Origin: Hyaloscypha bicolor E
Taxonomy: Eukaryota; Ascomycota; Leotiomycetes; Helotiales; Hyaloscyphaceae
NCBI RefSeq assembly: GCF_002865645.1
Contig: NW_020194554.1
Coordinates: 1,178,001-1,242,000 of the forward strand
Length of the DNA stretch: 64,000 nt
Direction: 5' to 3'
Shown: in pieces, positions 46,441-57,217 of the stretch
How the letters are laid out: the number at the start of each line of letters is the position of its first letter
How positions within the stretch are numbered: the stretch's first letter is position 1
Made by a program: the position numbers and the translations under genes
The notes under the pieces: model-generated
What the model was told of the DNA's origin: nothing
Database searches by the model: none
The model's input: only the letters and a program-made list of their open reading frames with translations

Positions 46441-47458
46441 GGCGAGTATGTAAGGAAGAGTGGGCAGAACAGAACGGCTACGAGAACAATTGGAATGCTT
46501 AGCCCAGTTGAAATGTCTGTAAAGCGCAGGAAAGGAACCCGGCCGTCTGGAAGAAGAAGTGCCAAATGGTTGAAAGTCAATTGACGTGAGGAAAGAGCTC
46601 TTGCTGGAGTTGCGATCCTTCCTGCGATAAGTTTGGGCTGAGATCCACTCTTGCACAGTGTGCGGGATGACGTTCCGCTGCAGATCCTTGACCCAAAGGG
46701 TCCTGCCAAAACCCAACAATAAAATGGGGCAAGGCTGATCAACTTATGATGTAAAAAACTTGCCTTATTCTGAGGCAAGTACGAGATTGACATGGGGTTG
46801 AGTGTCTAATGTAACTGAGAGAGTCCTCACGAGAGGAGTTGCAGCCCCAAAAGCCTGGTCGGACTTTGGAAGCCAGAACAAGCCATCCATCGAATCACAT
46901 AGAACGTTGTAAGATCGTGCTTTCTATGCTTGCTTTGAGGCTTCGAGATACACTATTTTCCTAGAAGACTACCGTGCTTTGATTCGGATCTGGAGTTCCT
47001 TGAACTCTCCCTCGCGATGTGCACATCTCTTGCCGAACAGAAAGGCATTCGACAGAGCCAAGATTCAGAGATTGGGGCTCTCATACCGCGCTCTGCTACA
47101 AGTCTAACAGCATATGGCGCTGAAGCCATAATCAAAGTCCCTAACGATTTGTATCATTCATATGCTGTTACACCAAAGCAGGAAGAAAATTGAAGAAAGT
47201 ATCTTTGAGGACGGACGGCATTTCGAAGGACCGATAAGGTTACTTGCATTACGCGGCCACTTGCCCAACCGTATTATCGCTTATGGACACAGCCCCTCGT
47301 CACCCAATATAGACTAGGCGGGTTTGGATCGCCTCACTCCTCCTTTGAACGCGCGAACGACACGGAAGCAGGGCTTCATCAAAGAACCGCAATTCCATCG
47401 AACCTACACAAAACCATTACTTCTATAAGCGGGTACCGACCCAACATACATTACGACC
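46441..47458. promoter_or_regulatory. Divergent intergenic region SDR / secreted-type membrane protein
   Basis: About 1 kb between opposed starts. The part near 47320-47458 (upstream of the plus-strand gene) is the likely promoter. No specific box can be named. Confidence 0.45.
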
Positions 47459-48565
47459 ATGCGTTTCTCCCAGCTCGGAGCCGTCGCGGCTCTTGCTGTC
47501 GCAGACGCCTTCCTCCTGCCTCCCGAGATCTCAGCCGCCGATACCGACATCATCAACACCCTCCCTTTCGAAGATGCCGTCGCCATCGATGGACGTGTTA
47601 TGGAAATCAACTGTCCTGGATGTCCTGTCGTCAATGATATCGCGGACAAGATGCACCCCACTCAAGTTGATAGCGTTCTTAAGCTTGACTTCAGACTCGT
47701 CCACGATGAACTCGACCGATTGTATTTGAATAACCTCCAAATCTATCCCATGGACCCAAGCTCCGCGAACTTTATGGAACCTCTCACAGCTCCCCAGATG
47801 ATCAAGAACGACGACAACACCTGGGAATATTCCTCAACACCGAAGTTAGGATACGCAATCAGTGTCGAGCGCCCTGTGGCCAGTCAGGGTCAACTTGATC
47901 TTATCTCTATCCATATCGAGATTATCGAAGTGGCCGATGTATTCCTTCCTTCAATACCTGCCGTGGAGATTAAGCTGCTCGAGACACAAGGTCACAAATT
48001 GATGATCGGCGATGCCTTCATCGGCGAGCCCAAGGTCGCCAGACCTAAAACTGATGTACAGGAGGAGTGCAAAACAATACTCTGCAAATGGAGAGCCATT
48101 GTTACTGACAGGCTTTCGAAACTGAAGGGATGTGGTTCTAAGAAGCCGGCCGTCCCAGCTATTCAAAGTATCCCAGCTCACGAGACCCACGGCCATCACG
48201 ACCGCCCTCACACCCATGGAAAGCATCCCGAGGGACCTCACCGCCCATTCCGTCATCATCGCCACAGACACGGTAGAATCACACGCTTCCTTAAGGGTAT
48301 TGTCATGCATGTCGTTATCCCCGTTCTCATTGGCGTTATGGTCGGAATCACAGCCAGCCTTTTGGGAATGGTTGTTGGTCACATTGCCATCTTTGTGTGG
48401 CGCATTCTCTTCCGCCGCAACACCCCAAGACAACAATATACCAAAGTCCAGCAAGAAGAGCCTGCCGTTGAAGATGTTATGGATGAGACCAAGGGCTTTG
48501 TGGAGCACCAGGGTCCACCTCCCGTGTACGAGGAGATTGTGATTGTTGAGAACGCTTCGGAGTAG
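47459..48565 (+). CDS. Secreted-type single-pass membrane protein, intronless, unknown function
   Basis: One uninterrupted frame of 368 aa. A signal peptide (MRFSQLGAVAALAVADAFLL) precedes a luminal or extracellular domain of about 200 residues containing 'INCPGCPV', an Asp-rich beta-like core ('LKLDFRLVHDELDRLYLNN', 'GYAISVERPVA', 'LISIHIEIIEVADVF') and a CKTILCKW pair. Residues about 240-275 are very His/Pro-rich (HETHGHHDRPHTHGKHPEG). One membrane helix follows (MHVVIPVLIGVMVGITASLLGMVVGHIAIFV), then a basic stop-transfer (RRN) and a 50-residue acidic cytosolic tail with a PPPVYEE motif, a PPxY site for WW-domain ubiquitin ligases such as Rsp5. The family looks conserved in ascomycetes but I cannot name its function. 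Metal binding by the His run is inference. Confidence 0.85.
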   Translation: MRFSQLGAVAALAVADAFLLPPEISAADTDIINTLPFEDAVAIDGRVMEINCPGCPVVNDIADKMHPTQVDSVLKLDFRLVHDELDRLYLNNLQIYPMDPSSANFMEPLTAPQMIKNDDNTWEYSSTPKLGYAISVERPVASQGQLDLISIHIEIIEVADVFLPSIPAVEIKLLETQGHKLMIGDAFIGEPKVARPKTDVQEECKTILCKWRAIVTDRLSKLKGCGSKKPAVPAIQSIPAHETHGHHDRPHTHGKHPEGPHRPFRHHRHRHGRITRFLKGIVMHVVIPVLIGVMVGITASLLGMVVGHIAIFVWRILFRRNTPRQQYTKVQQEEPAVEDVMDETKGFVEHQGPPPVYEEIVIVENASE

Positions 48566-48957
48566 ATTGAGATCAAGTTTCGAGAAATGGAAATAAGGGC
48601 TGAATCCTCGGAGCTGTAGCGAAGGGTCGGCATTGGAGATCACACGTGGTTGGGCCTTAAGAGTCATGATAGCAGGTCCGGATATCTAGTTGCAAGCAGT
48701 ACAGACTAGTTCCCTTTGTCAGTTCGGTGTACCACTATGTTGCTTGAACCTCCATACACCTTGATTCTATACTGTCCTTCACTATGTTTGGAATTGCCAT
48801 ATGACCAATGCATGCCCCTAGTCCCTGGTTATTCTCGAGCACTTCCTTCTGCTCCAATGTCCCGTGCTTTCTTGGCCCAACTCAATCGACGTCTACCTCA
48901 TTTCACAGCAAGCCGACCTCTCTTTTCAACTCGTCTTTCTTCCCCACAACCGACTCC
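48566..48957. other. Convergent 3' gap, nothing recognised
   Basis: About 390 bp between stops. An unrelated CT-rich plus-strand frame here is antisense to the transporter's 3' end. Confidence 0.5.
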
Positions 48958-51900
48958 TCATGTCACAGCAAATCTGCTCCTCTTTCTCAGATTCGCCCTA
49001 TAAAAGTACAGAAGATAGAACAAGATGGTACATCCACAACTCAACCCTGCCAATAAGCTGCAGCCCTTCGCAACTCCCAGGCTCTTAAACATTGGCCCGG
49101 AAAAGACAATACACCCTGCAGCGAAGGCGCTGCGGGCGAAGTCGTTTGCTGCAAAGAGCGAAGCAGCGTATTGAGGATAGGTAAAAGGTAAGTACATGAA
49201 TATCGATTGCATGATTGTATAGCAGCCAATCATGACTAGGCCAACTCCGATTGTGGGTGCAATCCAATGAATCTTCTCATTTGCTATCCATGCTGGGCAT
49301 GTGTTAGCAAGGCTTCATCTATGTGCAGATCTGGGGACCTGAGCCACCCACCAAAAACAAACAGACCAGCAGGTACGAAGAAAGTTGTGATCAGCCCAGG
49401 TATCAAACGCTGTTCTGGGGCACCGAATCCACTCTTCTTTACTTGGGGTTCGACCACATAGTAGTAGTAACCGCAGTAGGATGGCATGCAAATAAAGAGT
49501 GCGACGACGACCGAGAGAAATGGGAGACTTGATTCGCCGAGGTTGAAACCGTACATTACGGGAAATACTAGCGTTATAATTCCTTTCCTGATGGATGAGC
49601 GTAAGGGGACGACTCCTTCCGCCCCGCGGCCTTGGATATGCTTGACTACGGTATCGACGAAACGAAGGATAGTAACGTGATCTGGGCCGGTCTCTGGATC
49701 AATCCTAGGTAACCATTATTAGTTTAGAGTAAGGAAATTAGACGTCGTCTATCTAGGCTAATTAAAAGGGGGAAAAAAGATCGATTAACTTACCGGGTAC
49801 TATTCTGTTTTGTATAGCTCTCAATCCAGTTGAGCCAGAGGGAACGTGCATAGCGAGTTCCCGGTGCTCCCAGACTATCCGTCAGGCCACGAACTCTCTT
49901 CTTGGAGGATATACGGTCTTCAAATAGCTGCTCCTGCATCGAAGCGATACTGGTTGAACCTGCATTGGCATACCTCTTCTGTACCGGGGAGAATTCGATA
50001 TCGGAAGAATTGAATGGCTCGTACTCGTCTATCTCTAGAGCTTCTAGGAGACAAAAGAAAGAAAAAAAGAATGATGAAGTTGATCTTCTGGGAAGTTGGA
50101 GGAAGACGGAGGAGAGAGAAGGAAAGTTGAAGGAAAGACGGAGAAGGAAAAAGTTGAAGGAAAGATAGAGATTAAGGAAAGAGCGGAGATTTTAGAGGTA
50201 GAGGGAGGGGTTTGAGGGATACATACTGCATTGGAAAGGAAGCGAGGAAGCGACGACGCACGCACACACGCAACGTGTGCGAGGTCACGTGATGTCTACT
50301 GAGAATGGAAACGTCTACTTCCCTTACGATGCCCGAGTTTCCCTACCATATGAATGATTCGAAGAAAGAATAGAAATTTCCATATATGAGAGCGGTGTAA
50401 AGCGTTGTAAAGGCCTAAGGGATTCTGTCAGCTGCTTGAAAATTTCTACTTCGTAGACGGAGAAAGAGGCTCTTACAACTGCAGGGTCAAGAGCATTGAT
50501 CTGCCATGGTTTGATGAGTGCTTTATATGCAACATCGCTAGGATTCATCCCTGCTTGGTCAATTTCTGATTGAGATAGGAGGTTATTCTTTCCTGTGATT
50601 TTGCGTAGACGGCGAGCTCGTCGAAGGAGAATGTTGTTAGCAGATGTTTCAGGGAGGGAGAGGATCATCATGGCACAGATGGGCCCTGATAGCCATAATA
50701 TCTCCCAGGCAAACTTGATTACATAGGTTAACGCAGATCAGAACGAGGCTAGGTAAAAAAGCCTACCAATTCCACCCTTCGGCCGAAATGCTGAAGCCAG
50801 CCATGATTGGTGCAAGTGCGGGACCAAAAGTTACTTAGAGGTTGATCAATATTACGCATCCATCATATTGAGGGGCGACTTACCCGAGCCGGCCCATAAT
50901 GCCAACGAGTATGGAATCTTGATCATCGGATACATATCTTGAAAGGCTGCCGCACCAGTAGCCAAACACGGTGAGCCTATGAACGACCGTGTTAGCACAT
51001 CCTAGGGGGTGTTTGGAGGAAACCCCAACCGAAGAATCCACACAAGAAACGGAGAACCAAAAGGCCCGCGAAGTTATGCACTAAAGCCGTTGGTATGGTT
51101 AAGACCACGAAGAGTATGAATGTAAAGATGTAAATTGGAGTTCGACCCAGTGCAGGAATTCTAGTTCAATATTAGTGAAGTTCATGAGGTTTTTGCTGCG
51201 GTGTACTGTACTTACTCGCTCAAGGGTGAGAAGAGCATCGGGCCAATTCCATCTGATCGGGCGTAAGCAAAGTATTTTATATCATTCAACCTGTCTTTGA
51301 CATACATGCAAGAACATACATGGCCAACCCCAAAGAAGCGGCCACATTTCCAACGCCAAACTCCTCCATCACGCCTCCTGAAGCTGGAGAGTATACTGAT
51401 GAACCAAAATAAACTGCGAAAGAATACATGCTTTCCAGGTAGTGCCAGGAGGTGCAGGGAAGATCAGATACGTGAAAACATACCAAATTTGGAAGGAGAT
51501 GTAAAGCTTCTTAGCTGAGCTCCAATTATATGGATTTTCAGGGTCATCTACAGCCCGTTAGCACTTTCCTCCCAGATGAGTGTTGAATTGTTTACCTGTA
51601 GTATACCAATCCACTAGGATTTTACCATCTGCTGTCTTCTCGGGCTTTATTGATTGACTAGTCGATCTTTGCAAGGCGAGTTGCATGTCTCGCGAGAGAA
51701 TTCGATCGTGGTAATTTAGATCTGTCCCGTTTGTCGTTTCCGCCTTTTCCAAGCCTGCCACAACAGAGCCATTTCTCTCTTCTTTTGGAGCAGTAGAGTT
51801 GACAATTATGCTGGCAGATGCATCTCCAACGGCTTCCGCTGGAGTCCCATCTTCGGAGCTCGAACTCGTAAAGGATTCACAAGGAAACTGAAATCGAGGA

Positions 51901-52022
51901 TTCTCTTCGACATAGTTGAAATACCTGCCTCTCGTGACAATTCTAGCCAGCTGTCCAAATGCAGAGTCTCGAATAGTATCTCTCATCTCGTCGATGTGTG
52001 CAGTGTCCGAGTTCGACCGCAA
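48958..52022 (-). CDS. MFS multidrug-type transporter (DHA1, Flr1/Mdr-like), interrupted by a gene-fragment insertion
   Basis: A plasma-membrane proton antiporter of the drug/H+ family. From the start at 52022, about 150 hydrophilic residues lead to 'DDPENPYNWSSAKKLYISF', the hallmark entry to helix 1. 'YSFAVYFGSSVYSP', 'PLSEIPALGRTPIYIFTFILF' (motif A region), 'LCGFFGSPCLATGAA', 'LSGPICAMMILSLPETSANNILLRRARRLR' and 'DPAVAFTTLYTALIYG' follow through many short introns. The C-terminal half resumes at 'VFPVMYGFNLGESSLP' (49571 and below), with 'FGAPEQRLIPGLITTF' and 'YPQYAASLFAANDFARSAFAAG', and ends at 48958. Between 'FYSFFESF' (50352) and 'VFPVMYGF' about 780 bp of unrelated sequence is present. 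A 759-nt intron (GTAGGG at 50346 to CAG at 49588) could remove most of it and keep frame, adding seven residues. Otherwise the gene is broken. Confidence 0.85.
49572..50351 (-). mobile_element. Inserted fragment of another gene (5' part) inside the MFS gene
   Basis: This is not part of the transporter family sequence. On the same strand it encodes about 130 residues in two exons (50043-49794 and from 49704 down, joined by a GTAAGT...CTAG intron). The sequence contains ALEIDEYEPF, 'SPVQKRYANAGS', 'RSLWLNWIESYTKQNS', 'DPETGPDHVTILRFVDTVVKHI' and 'GRGAEGVVPLRSSIRKG'. Upstream is a 170-nt pyrimidine-rich (minus-strand) promoter-like tract and a CACGTG box at about 50286. The fragment reads in frame into the MFS codons CTA-GTA-TTT at its 3' end. 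Its style resembles multi-copy fungal genes of unknown function, some near recombinase-like elements; that is inference. No terminal repeats or target duplication were seen, so capture or rearrangement is as likely as transposition. Confidence 0.55.
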
Positions 52023-52696
52023 ACAGTGAGAAGGGGTTTAGTTGAGGAATTGGACTCTGTATGTACTCAAAACTGAAGTCAGATATCTTGATTATCTTCA
52101 CTGAGATTTATAGAATTAATCTCTATGAAGAATCATGTAGGGAAGGAGAACATAGAGATGTATAGACTCAGATCTGTGCCTGGTTTTGTAAACTCATAAA
52201 ATCAGATCGCAGATGACGAAGCGCTTATAGAATGAACGAGATCAAGAGATCGTCAATTGATTTGCCAACATCTCTGTTTCGTAAGACATGGTGTTATCAT
52301 TAAAAGTCCTTCAAAGGACATGGGTCTGTGTTCTGAGTAATCAAGGTCAATAATCGGCATCGGGTTTGTTTGTGATAGTCCCGAAGAGTAACCCTATCCC
52401 AATGGTCCACCTGAACTTTCAGTGATGCAGGAGTATGCCTAGGGTACTAAGCCTCAAATCATAATTTGAGAGCGAGCCACTGACCAGGCACTTACCAGAG
52501 TGAAATAGGTTCGGTACATGAATTGGGAGATAGCTGTTCTCGCCGTAACTTGTAGTTCAGGCCAACTTCTATTACACAAAGAGTTGAGATCTTTATCTGC
52601 CTCCTCGCAATTCCTCCACAGTTTCAATAGCTTGGAAATAGGAAATGATCCGAAAACTTTTGTATTGTTGAAAGGCATCCTCTGGATAAAGTTTTG
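52023..52696. other. Intergenic, possible coding remnant on minus strand
   Basis: A minus frame of 74 codons at 52454-52678 (KLLKLWRNCEEADKDLNSL) looks protein-like. It may be a lost C-terminal exon of the bZIP gene or an unrelated relic. The MFS promoter must lie at about 52030-52400, which contains a run of tandem-like AGATC/GATCT words. Confidence 0.35.
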
Positions 52697-54219
52697 CTAC
52701 ACTTCGTCACTTGCGGCTAGGCATCTGAAGCGCATTGCTTTGCCTTCCTGACTTTGTACAAGAAAAAGACAGCCCAGAAATAAAATAGGCAGCCCAAGAA
52801 CTTGCTGCAAATCTCCCACACGAGCAAGGAACTCAGCAGCAGTGGCGTCGATATTTCCTTTGTAGAATCTTGGACCTTCGCCGAAACAGACAGATTTCCT
52901 GATTAGACTCTCTGCAAGCGATTGAGCTGGGAGAACTGGGCTGGACTCCTCCACAAAACTATCCGAGAGGCCAGACCCAGGGTCGTAGGAAGACACGAAT
53001 TGGCCAGCTTCAGAGTTACCACGTATCTCTCCCTGCCGACATTTGGACGTTGGCAAAAGTCTAGCAGTGGAAGCCGTGAGCTTGAGTCCCCATTGGCTCC
53101 GGAGATACAATTGCGTGTTATACGGATCTAGCCCCTCTCCGACCGATCCAACTCCTTGGACCAAGTCTTGGTACATTGTCGCTCGAAGCACTGAATTCAT
53201 GACAGGGTGAGAAGGACCGAAGAGGAGGATACCACTTTCGTTCTCTGTGTCAGGCGTCCCTGGAGCTGCACTATCCATTACGGGGTCCTGCAGAGACAGT
53301 CGTTGGAGGAAGTTTGATGCGCCAGTGACATAGTTGTCAGGTTTCTCGTATCGAAATCGATATCGCATGAGACTTGGAATGAACCCGGGAGTCGATATTT
53401 CTCCTTGCAAAATTCGGATGCTGAGGATGATTGGGTCCTTGTAGAGACGCAAGGCGAATGAGTTGGGCCCTGCGACGAAGTAGTGGCTCAAGAATTCCTC
53501 GGCCGCACCAACTTGGGCGGTCTTGTTTAGAAGTCCATAGCCAAGTCGAGGGCTGAAGTGACCAGTTTGGATTCGAGACGGAGGGAAACCAATAACTGGG
53601 AAATTTTTTGATGCCGAGAAGGGGGTGCAAACTTCTATTGGGGGGGGGGGGCGAAGAAGGTAATTGTGATGCTGTTGATGTTGTGGATACTTCAGTAAAG
53701 GGTAAAGTGTCTGATATTGATTCACCCCCCCCTTCGTTAGCCAGTGATTCGGCAGTGTGGGCATGGCCGAGGATTCTTCTCGTCGTTTGTTTCAAGTCAT
53801 CCAACTGAGGAATCCCGCTCAAGGGTTGAGAAGAGTTGACTCGTCGATCTCCAAAGTGAATGAACTCAGTCACTATTGACTCAACCGTCTTGTCTAAGGA
53901 GGCTATGCGTTTCCTCAACCGATCTGTCTCTGCTTGCTTCCTGGCCATATAATTTTTCTGAGCTTCTCGCCCCCGGGCTCGTTTCTATTGTTGATTAGCA
54001 CCTGATCAGAAGTGTGTTGGAGGATGTCACCTCTCCAAGGGGCTCATCTGTTGCTTCTTTTCGTGGCCGCCCCCGAAGCCGAACCTTCGATTCTTTCTTC
54101 TGAATTCTTTTCGGGCCCATATGTGACTTAATTATGGGAGTTCTGAACATAATAAATCCCTTTCCGGACGTTGCTTCGTCTTGTAATTGACTCCCCGACA
54201 TTACGAAGACCAAAACCAT
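52697..54219 (-). pseudogene. bZIP transcription factor with a frameshift at a C12 tract
   Basis: Fungal bZIP regulator. From the probable start at 54201 (MSGSQLQDEA), a basic AT-hook-like RLRGRPRKEA precedes an intron. The next exon gives 'KRARGREAQKNYMARKQAETDRLRKRIASLDKTVESIVTEFIHFGD', i.e. the basic region (AQ..Y..RK pattern) and first heptads. The frame stays open to 'QLPSSPPPP' and then enters a run of 12 C on the minus strand (53640-53651). Beyond it, this frame becomes nonsense (NRSLHPL, with stop by 53337), while the +1 frame continues as good protein (IEVCTPFSASKNFPVIGF ... RFRYEKPDNYV ... ESLIRKSVCFGEGPRFYKG) to 52697. An 11-base run would join both. The gene is therefore either broken, phase-variable, or mis-sequenced. 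The true C-terminus is uncertain. Confidence 0.7.
53640..53651. repeat. G12/C12 homopolymer inside the bZIP gene
   Basis: Twelve consecutive G on the plus strand, exactly at the position where the bZIP reading frame changes. Confidence 0.95.
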
Positions 54220-55106
54220 CGATATAGAATCTCACATCCCTTTGTCACGACTAACTCACTGACAGAAACGTCTTTTGGCTTCTAAATGGTGATTACTGAT
54301 CAGCTCGCAGGGGTGGCATGATGTTTGGGATGGTACACAGGTCACGTGCAAGTGGCAATTATTAAAACACATAGCCCTGAATACTTTCGGTGGATAGGAA
54401 ATAGAACTTTACTTGGAATAGAATTTCACCACTTAAGGGTGCATGTAGGTACGGTGCCTCGCAATGGACAAGAGAGGTGGCACGAAGTTCTCGACGTCCC
54501 AAGTCCAGCCAGCCCAGTTTTAAACCCCCCTTCGAATGTCCCCTCGACTTGTAAGTAGTGTCAAAGCCTCTCTCTCCGACTATCTCTGCAATTCCGAAAC
54601 CCAATATTTTGACCTCTCTTGGTCCGGACAAACGCCCGACTTTAACTTGGGACATGGAAAATGAGTGCCGCTTTTGCTTTTCGGCGGGAGGGTGCTGTCA
54701 ATACGCATACACGTGGTTGTCCCATTGCTTCACTGATGAAGAACTGATTCAAAATTAACCTCCATATGTCGCTGTCTTCTCATGCAGGAACTGGATGCAT
54801 CCGGGTTGGAACAGAGGCAGTGTTAACATAGATCAATACAAGAAGAACGTACAGCTCATGGAACACACAAGAAACGGTGCAGTCATCCGACACGCTGGTG
54901 TGGAAATGGCCCAGGCCCTTTCCCCCACTTAGATATCACTCAGACATTAACCTGCGAAATTTGTAACTCCCAATGAGACTTTGATCTGTAGTTCGTTAGG
55001 ATTAGCTTTAAAGTAGGGTATACACTATTCACAGGTTCCTTGGGCGCCCCAAACCGATCCGACAACTCCGCCCAAACCGAGCTTTTGTCCAAACTCATCT
55101 CTATGG
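54220..55106. other. Convergent/upstream gap, nothing recognised
   Basis: Contains the bZIP promoter and the CTI6 3' region. Frames up to 97 codons (minus 54362-54655) have no recognisable features. It includes GTCACGTG at about 54341 and ACACGTGG at about 54709. Confidence 0.4.
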
Positions 55107-57217
55107 CTATGTTGCAAACTCCTTTTGCCATTTAACCAACTGCCTTGTTAAAACATCCATCATCTCGAGACAGGACAAATCCTTAAACTCCTTATTGGCA
55201 GTCACTTCTCTGGCCTCACCCTCTTTCGATCCCTCGGTACGCTTATCGCCGTTAACTTTGATCATTGGCAGCCCATCTGCTATGTTTCGGATCATCTTCG
55301 CTGGAGCCTCTCCACTGGCTAGCGACATCGACTCGCCAGCCATTTCGAACTGTGTGCGGGTGATGAAATCGAGGATAGCTGCCACTCTCTTTTTCATGTC
55401 GGACATTGTTATTTTGCTGGCACTTTTTGATTTCCCTGATTTACTCCCTTCATTGCCGGGTCCTTTGTTTCCTGAATTTTGCCCGCTATCATCGCCTCGT
55501 GGCACGTCCCGAGATTGGGATCTATTCGGGGATGGATCTTCGCCATCCAGTTGATCCCGATCTTTCGTGTATTGATTCTTTCCTAGTTTGCCCTTGCGGG
55601 GGTTCGGTGGTCTACCGCCTTTTCGATGAGATGTAGAGGGTGTGCTTTGCGGTGGTGTGTCGGGCGCCGCTACTTGAGACGAAGAAGGTGGATCCAGAGG
55701 TTGGGCGGTATCTTCGGTGGTTTTGGTCACCATCACTCTCGTTGCGAGTGGTAATTCTTCGGAGGGGTCTGAATCTGAGGACCGCCATTAGCACCACATA
55801 ATCGGCCGAATCACTGAAGGCTCACCATCAATCCTCCGACGTTCTGCCCGCCCTTTCCGCTTATTTGCAGCCTCTTGTCGAGACCTCTCACGTTCTTCTC
55901 TCTCAGCCTTTTCCTTGTGGTTTCTTGCAGCAGCCCCTCTGATCTTTTTGCCTACAGTGGGCCTTTCAGCAGTGCCGTCATCAGAATCAGCCTGAGACGC
56001 AAATTGATGGGGTTCACCAGACGGTGAAGGTGAGACTGATGATGTCCGTTGCCGCTTGACCCCATCTAGTTTACTATTCTCAAGTCAATTACCAGCGCAT
56101 TACAGAGAAAACGTTGCTTACTCTTCACTCTCACTACGACCCCGTTTCCCTCGCCTTGTTCCCCCATCAGTACTTTCGCCACTCTTCTCTCCTTTGCTCG
56201 CCTCTATGGCACGCCGTAACTGTTCCTCCTCGTCATAAGCAGCATCTCGGCTGTTCATTGTCGATCTCCGCTTCGCACTCTGTAGACTTGATGAAGGACG
56301 ACCGCTTTTGCTGCCTCGTGGAGATCGTGTGCCATCTTTGGAGAAAGATGCTGCCCGAGAGGTCGTTCGCGATAAACTTTGGTAAAGTGGGAGATAATGT
56401 GAATAGCGTTGTCTGCGGCCCATCATGTCAGCGGTTTGGTCGCAATTCATATTTGCAACGGAGGTCATCTGTAGATGTTTCCTCCCACCTGAAGCAGCCA
56501 GCCTTGTGAGACTGAATGTGCGCCACGTTCTCGCGTCGTGGCTGGCTGACAGCTCGGATGGATTTGGGGAAGAAATTGAGATTCCTCGAATATTTCAAAG
56601 TTTACGTACCCGTTAGGAGCTGTGAATATTTTGTGAAGATCTTTCCGGCATTCTTCACAGAAATACTCTTCGGGACTTGTGTCTTCGTTCATGATGCCAA
56701 CGCACCCGCCGTGCTGCCAGACCTTGCAAACGTCGCATTGCAGAAAAAATCCGGCCAAGTCTTCCGTCACATCTGCGACAGTGATTATGGGTTCTTCAAT
56801 TCCTTCCCTAACGCCATGTTTGCTGTCTTCGTCGCCGAGTTGTGGTGGGCCTGGGTATTCGTCGAATCCGCAAATGCAGCGAACGGCCTCATCGTCCTCT
56901 CCAACCTCTTCAGTGCCATTCGTTGTTTCGACTTGAACTGCTTGGACTTTTGAGGATTTCTCTCGCTCGTCGGCTCGACCGCGCTTTCGGCGTGTCTGGA
57001 TTGTGTCTTCGACGGCGGCGGTCGTGATTGTGTCTTCCGGAGGTTCTGAGGACAATGAGCCCGAGGGAGTGGATTTTCGCGGTGATCCGGTCTTCTGGTG
57101 AGATCTCGTAGCTCTATCTGCGCGACCGGATGAGTTCGAGGAGGCGGAGGAGTGATGTGACGATTGTAGAGATTGGCTCGCGCGAGCTGCCCGCGAGGAG
57201 CGTCTGGACGTGTCCAT
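55107..57217 (-). CDS. CTI6: PHD-finger protein Cti6 (Rpd3L histone deacetylase complex)
   Basis: Chromatin reader that targets the Rpd3L/Sin3 deacetylase complex. Exons 57217-56610, 56412-56122, 56073-55826 and 55768-55107 give 602 aa. The start is taken at MDTSRRSSRAARA; an in-frame Met five codons earlier is possible. After a Ser/Arg-rich region, the PHD begins at 'AVRCICGFDEYPGPPQ' (residue about 113). All ligands are visible: C-x-C, then CDVC, H in WQHGGC, and C-x2-C in FCEEC. 'EEYFCEECRKDLHKIFTAPNG' then leads to the conserved 'YLPLYQSLSRTTSRAASFSKDGTRSPRGSK' box. Next come the helical 'MNSRDAAYDEEEQLRRAIEASK', a basic bipartite region, and a C-terminal helix pair (KKRVAAILDFITRTQFEMAGE ... 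LEMMDVLTRQLVKWQKEFA). This order is that of Cti6 orthologues in filamentous fungi. Confidence 0.9.

Noticed and set aside
50227..50231. Five-base first exon (ATGCA) for the inserted gene fragment
   Set aside because: The GTATGT donor and CTCCTAG acceptor look good, but the phase does not match the downstream reading frame.
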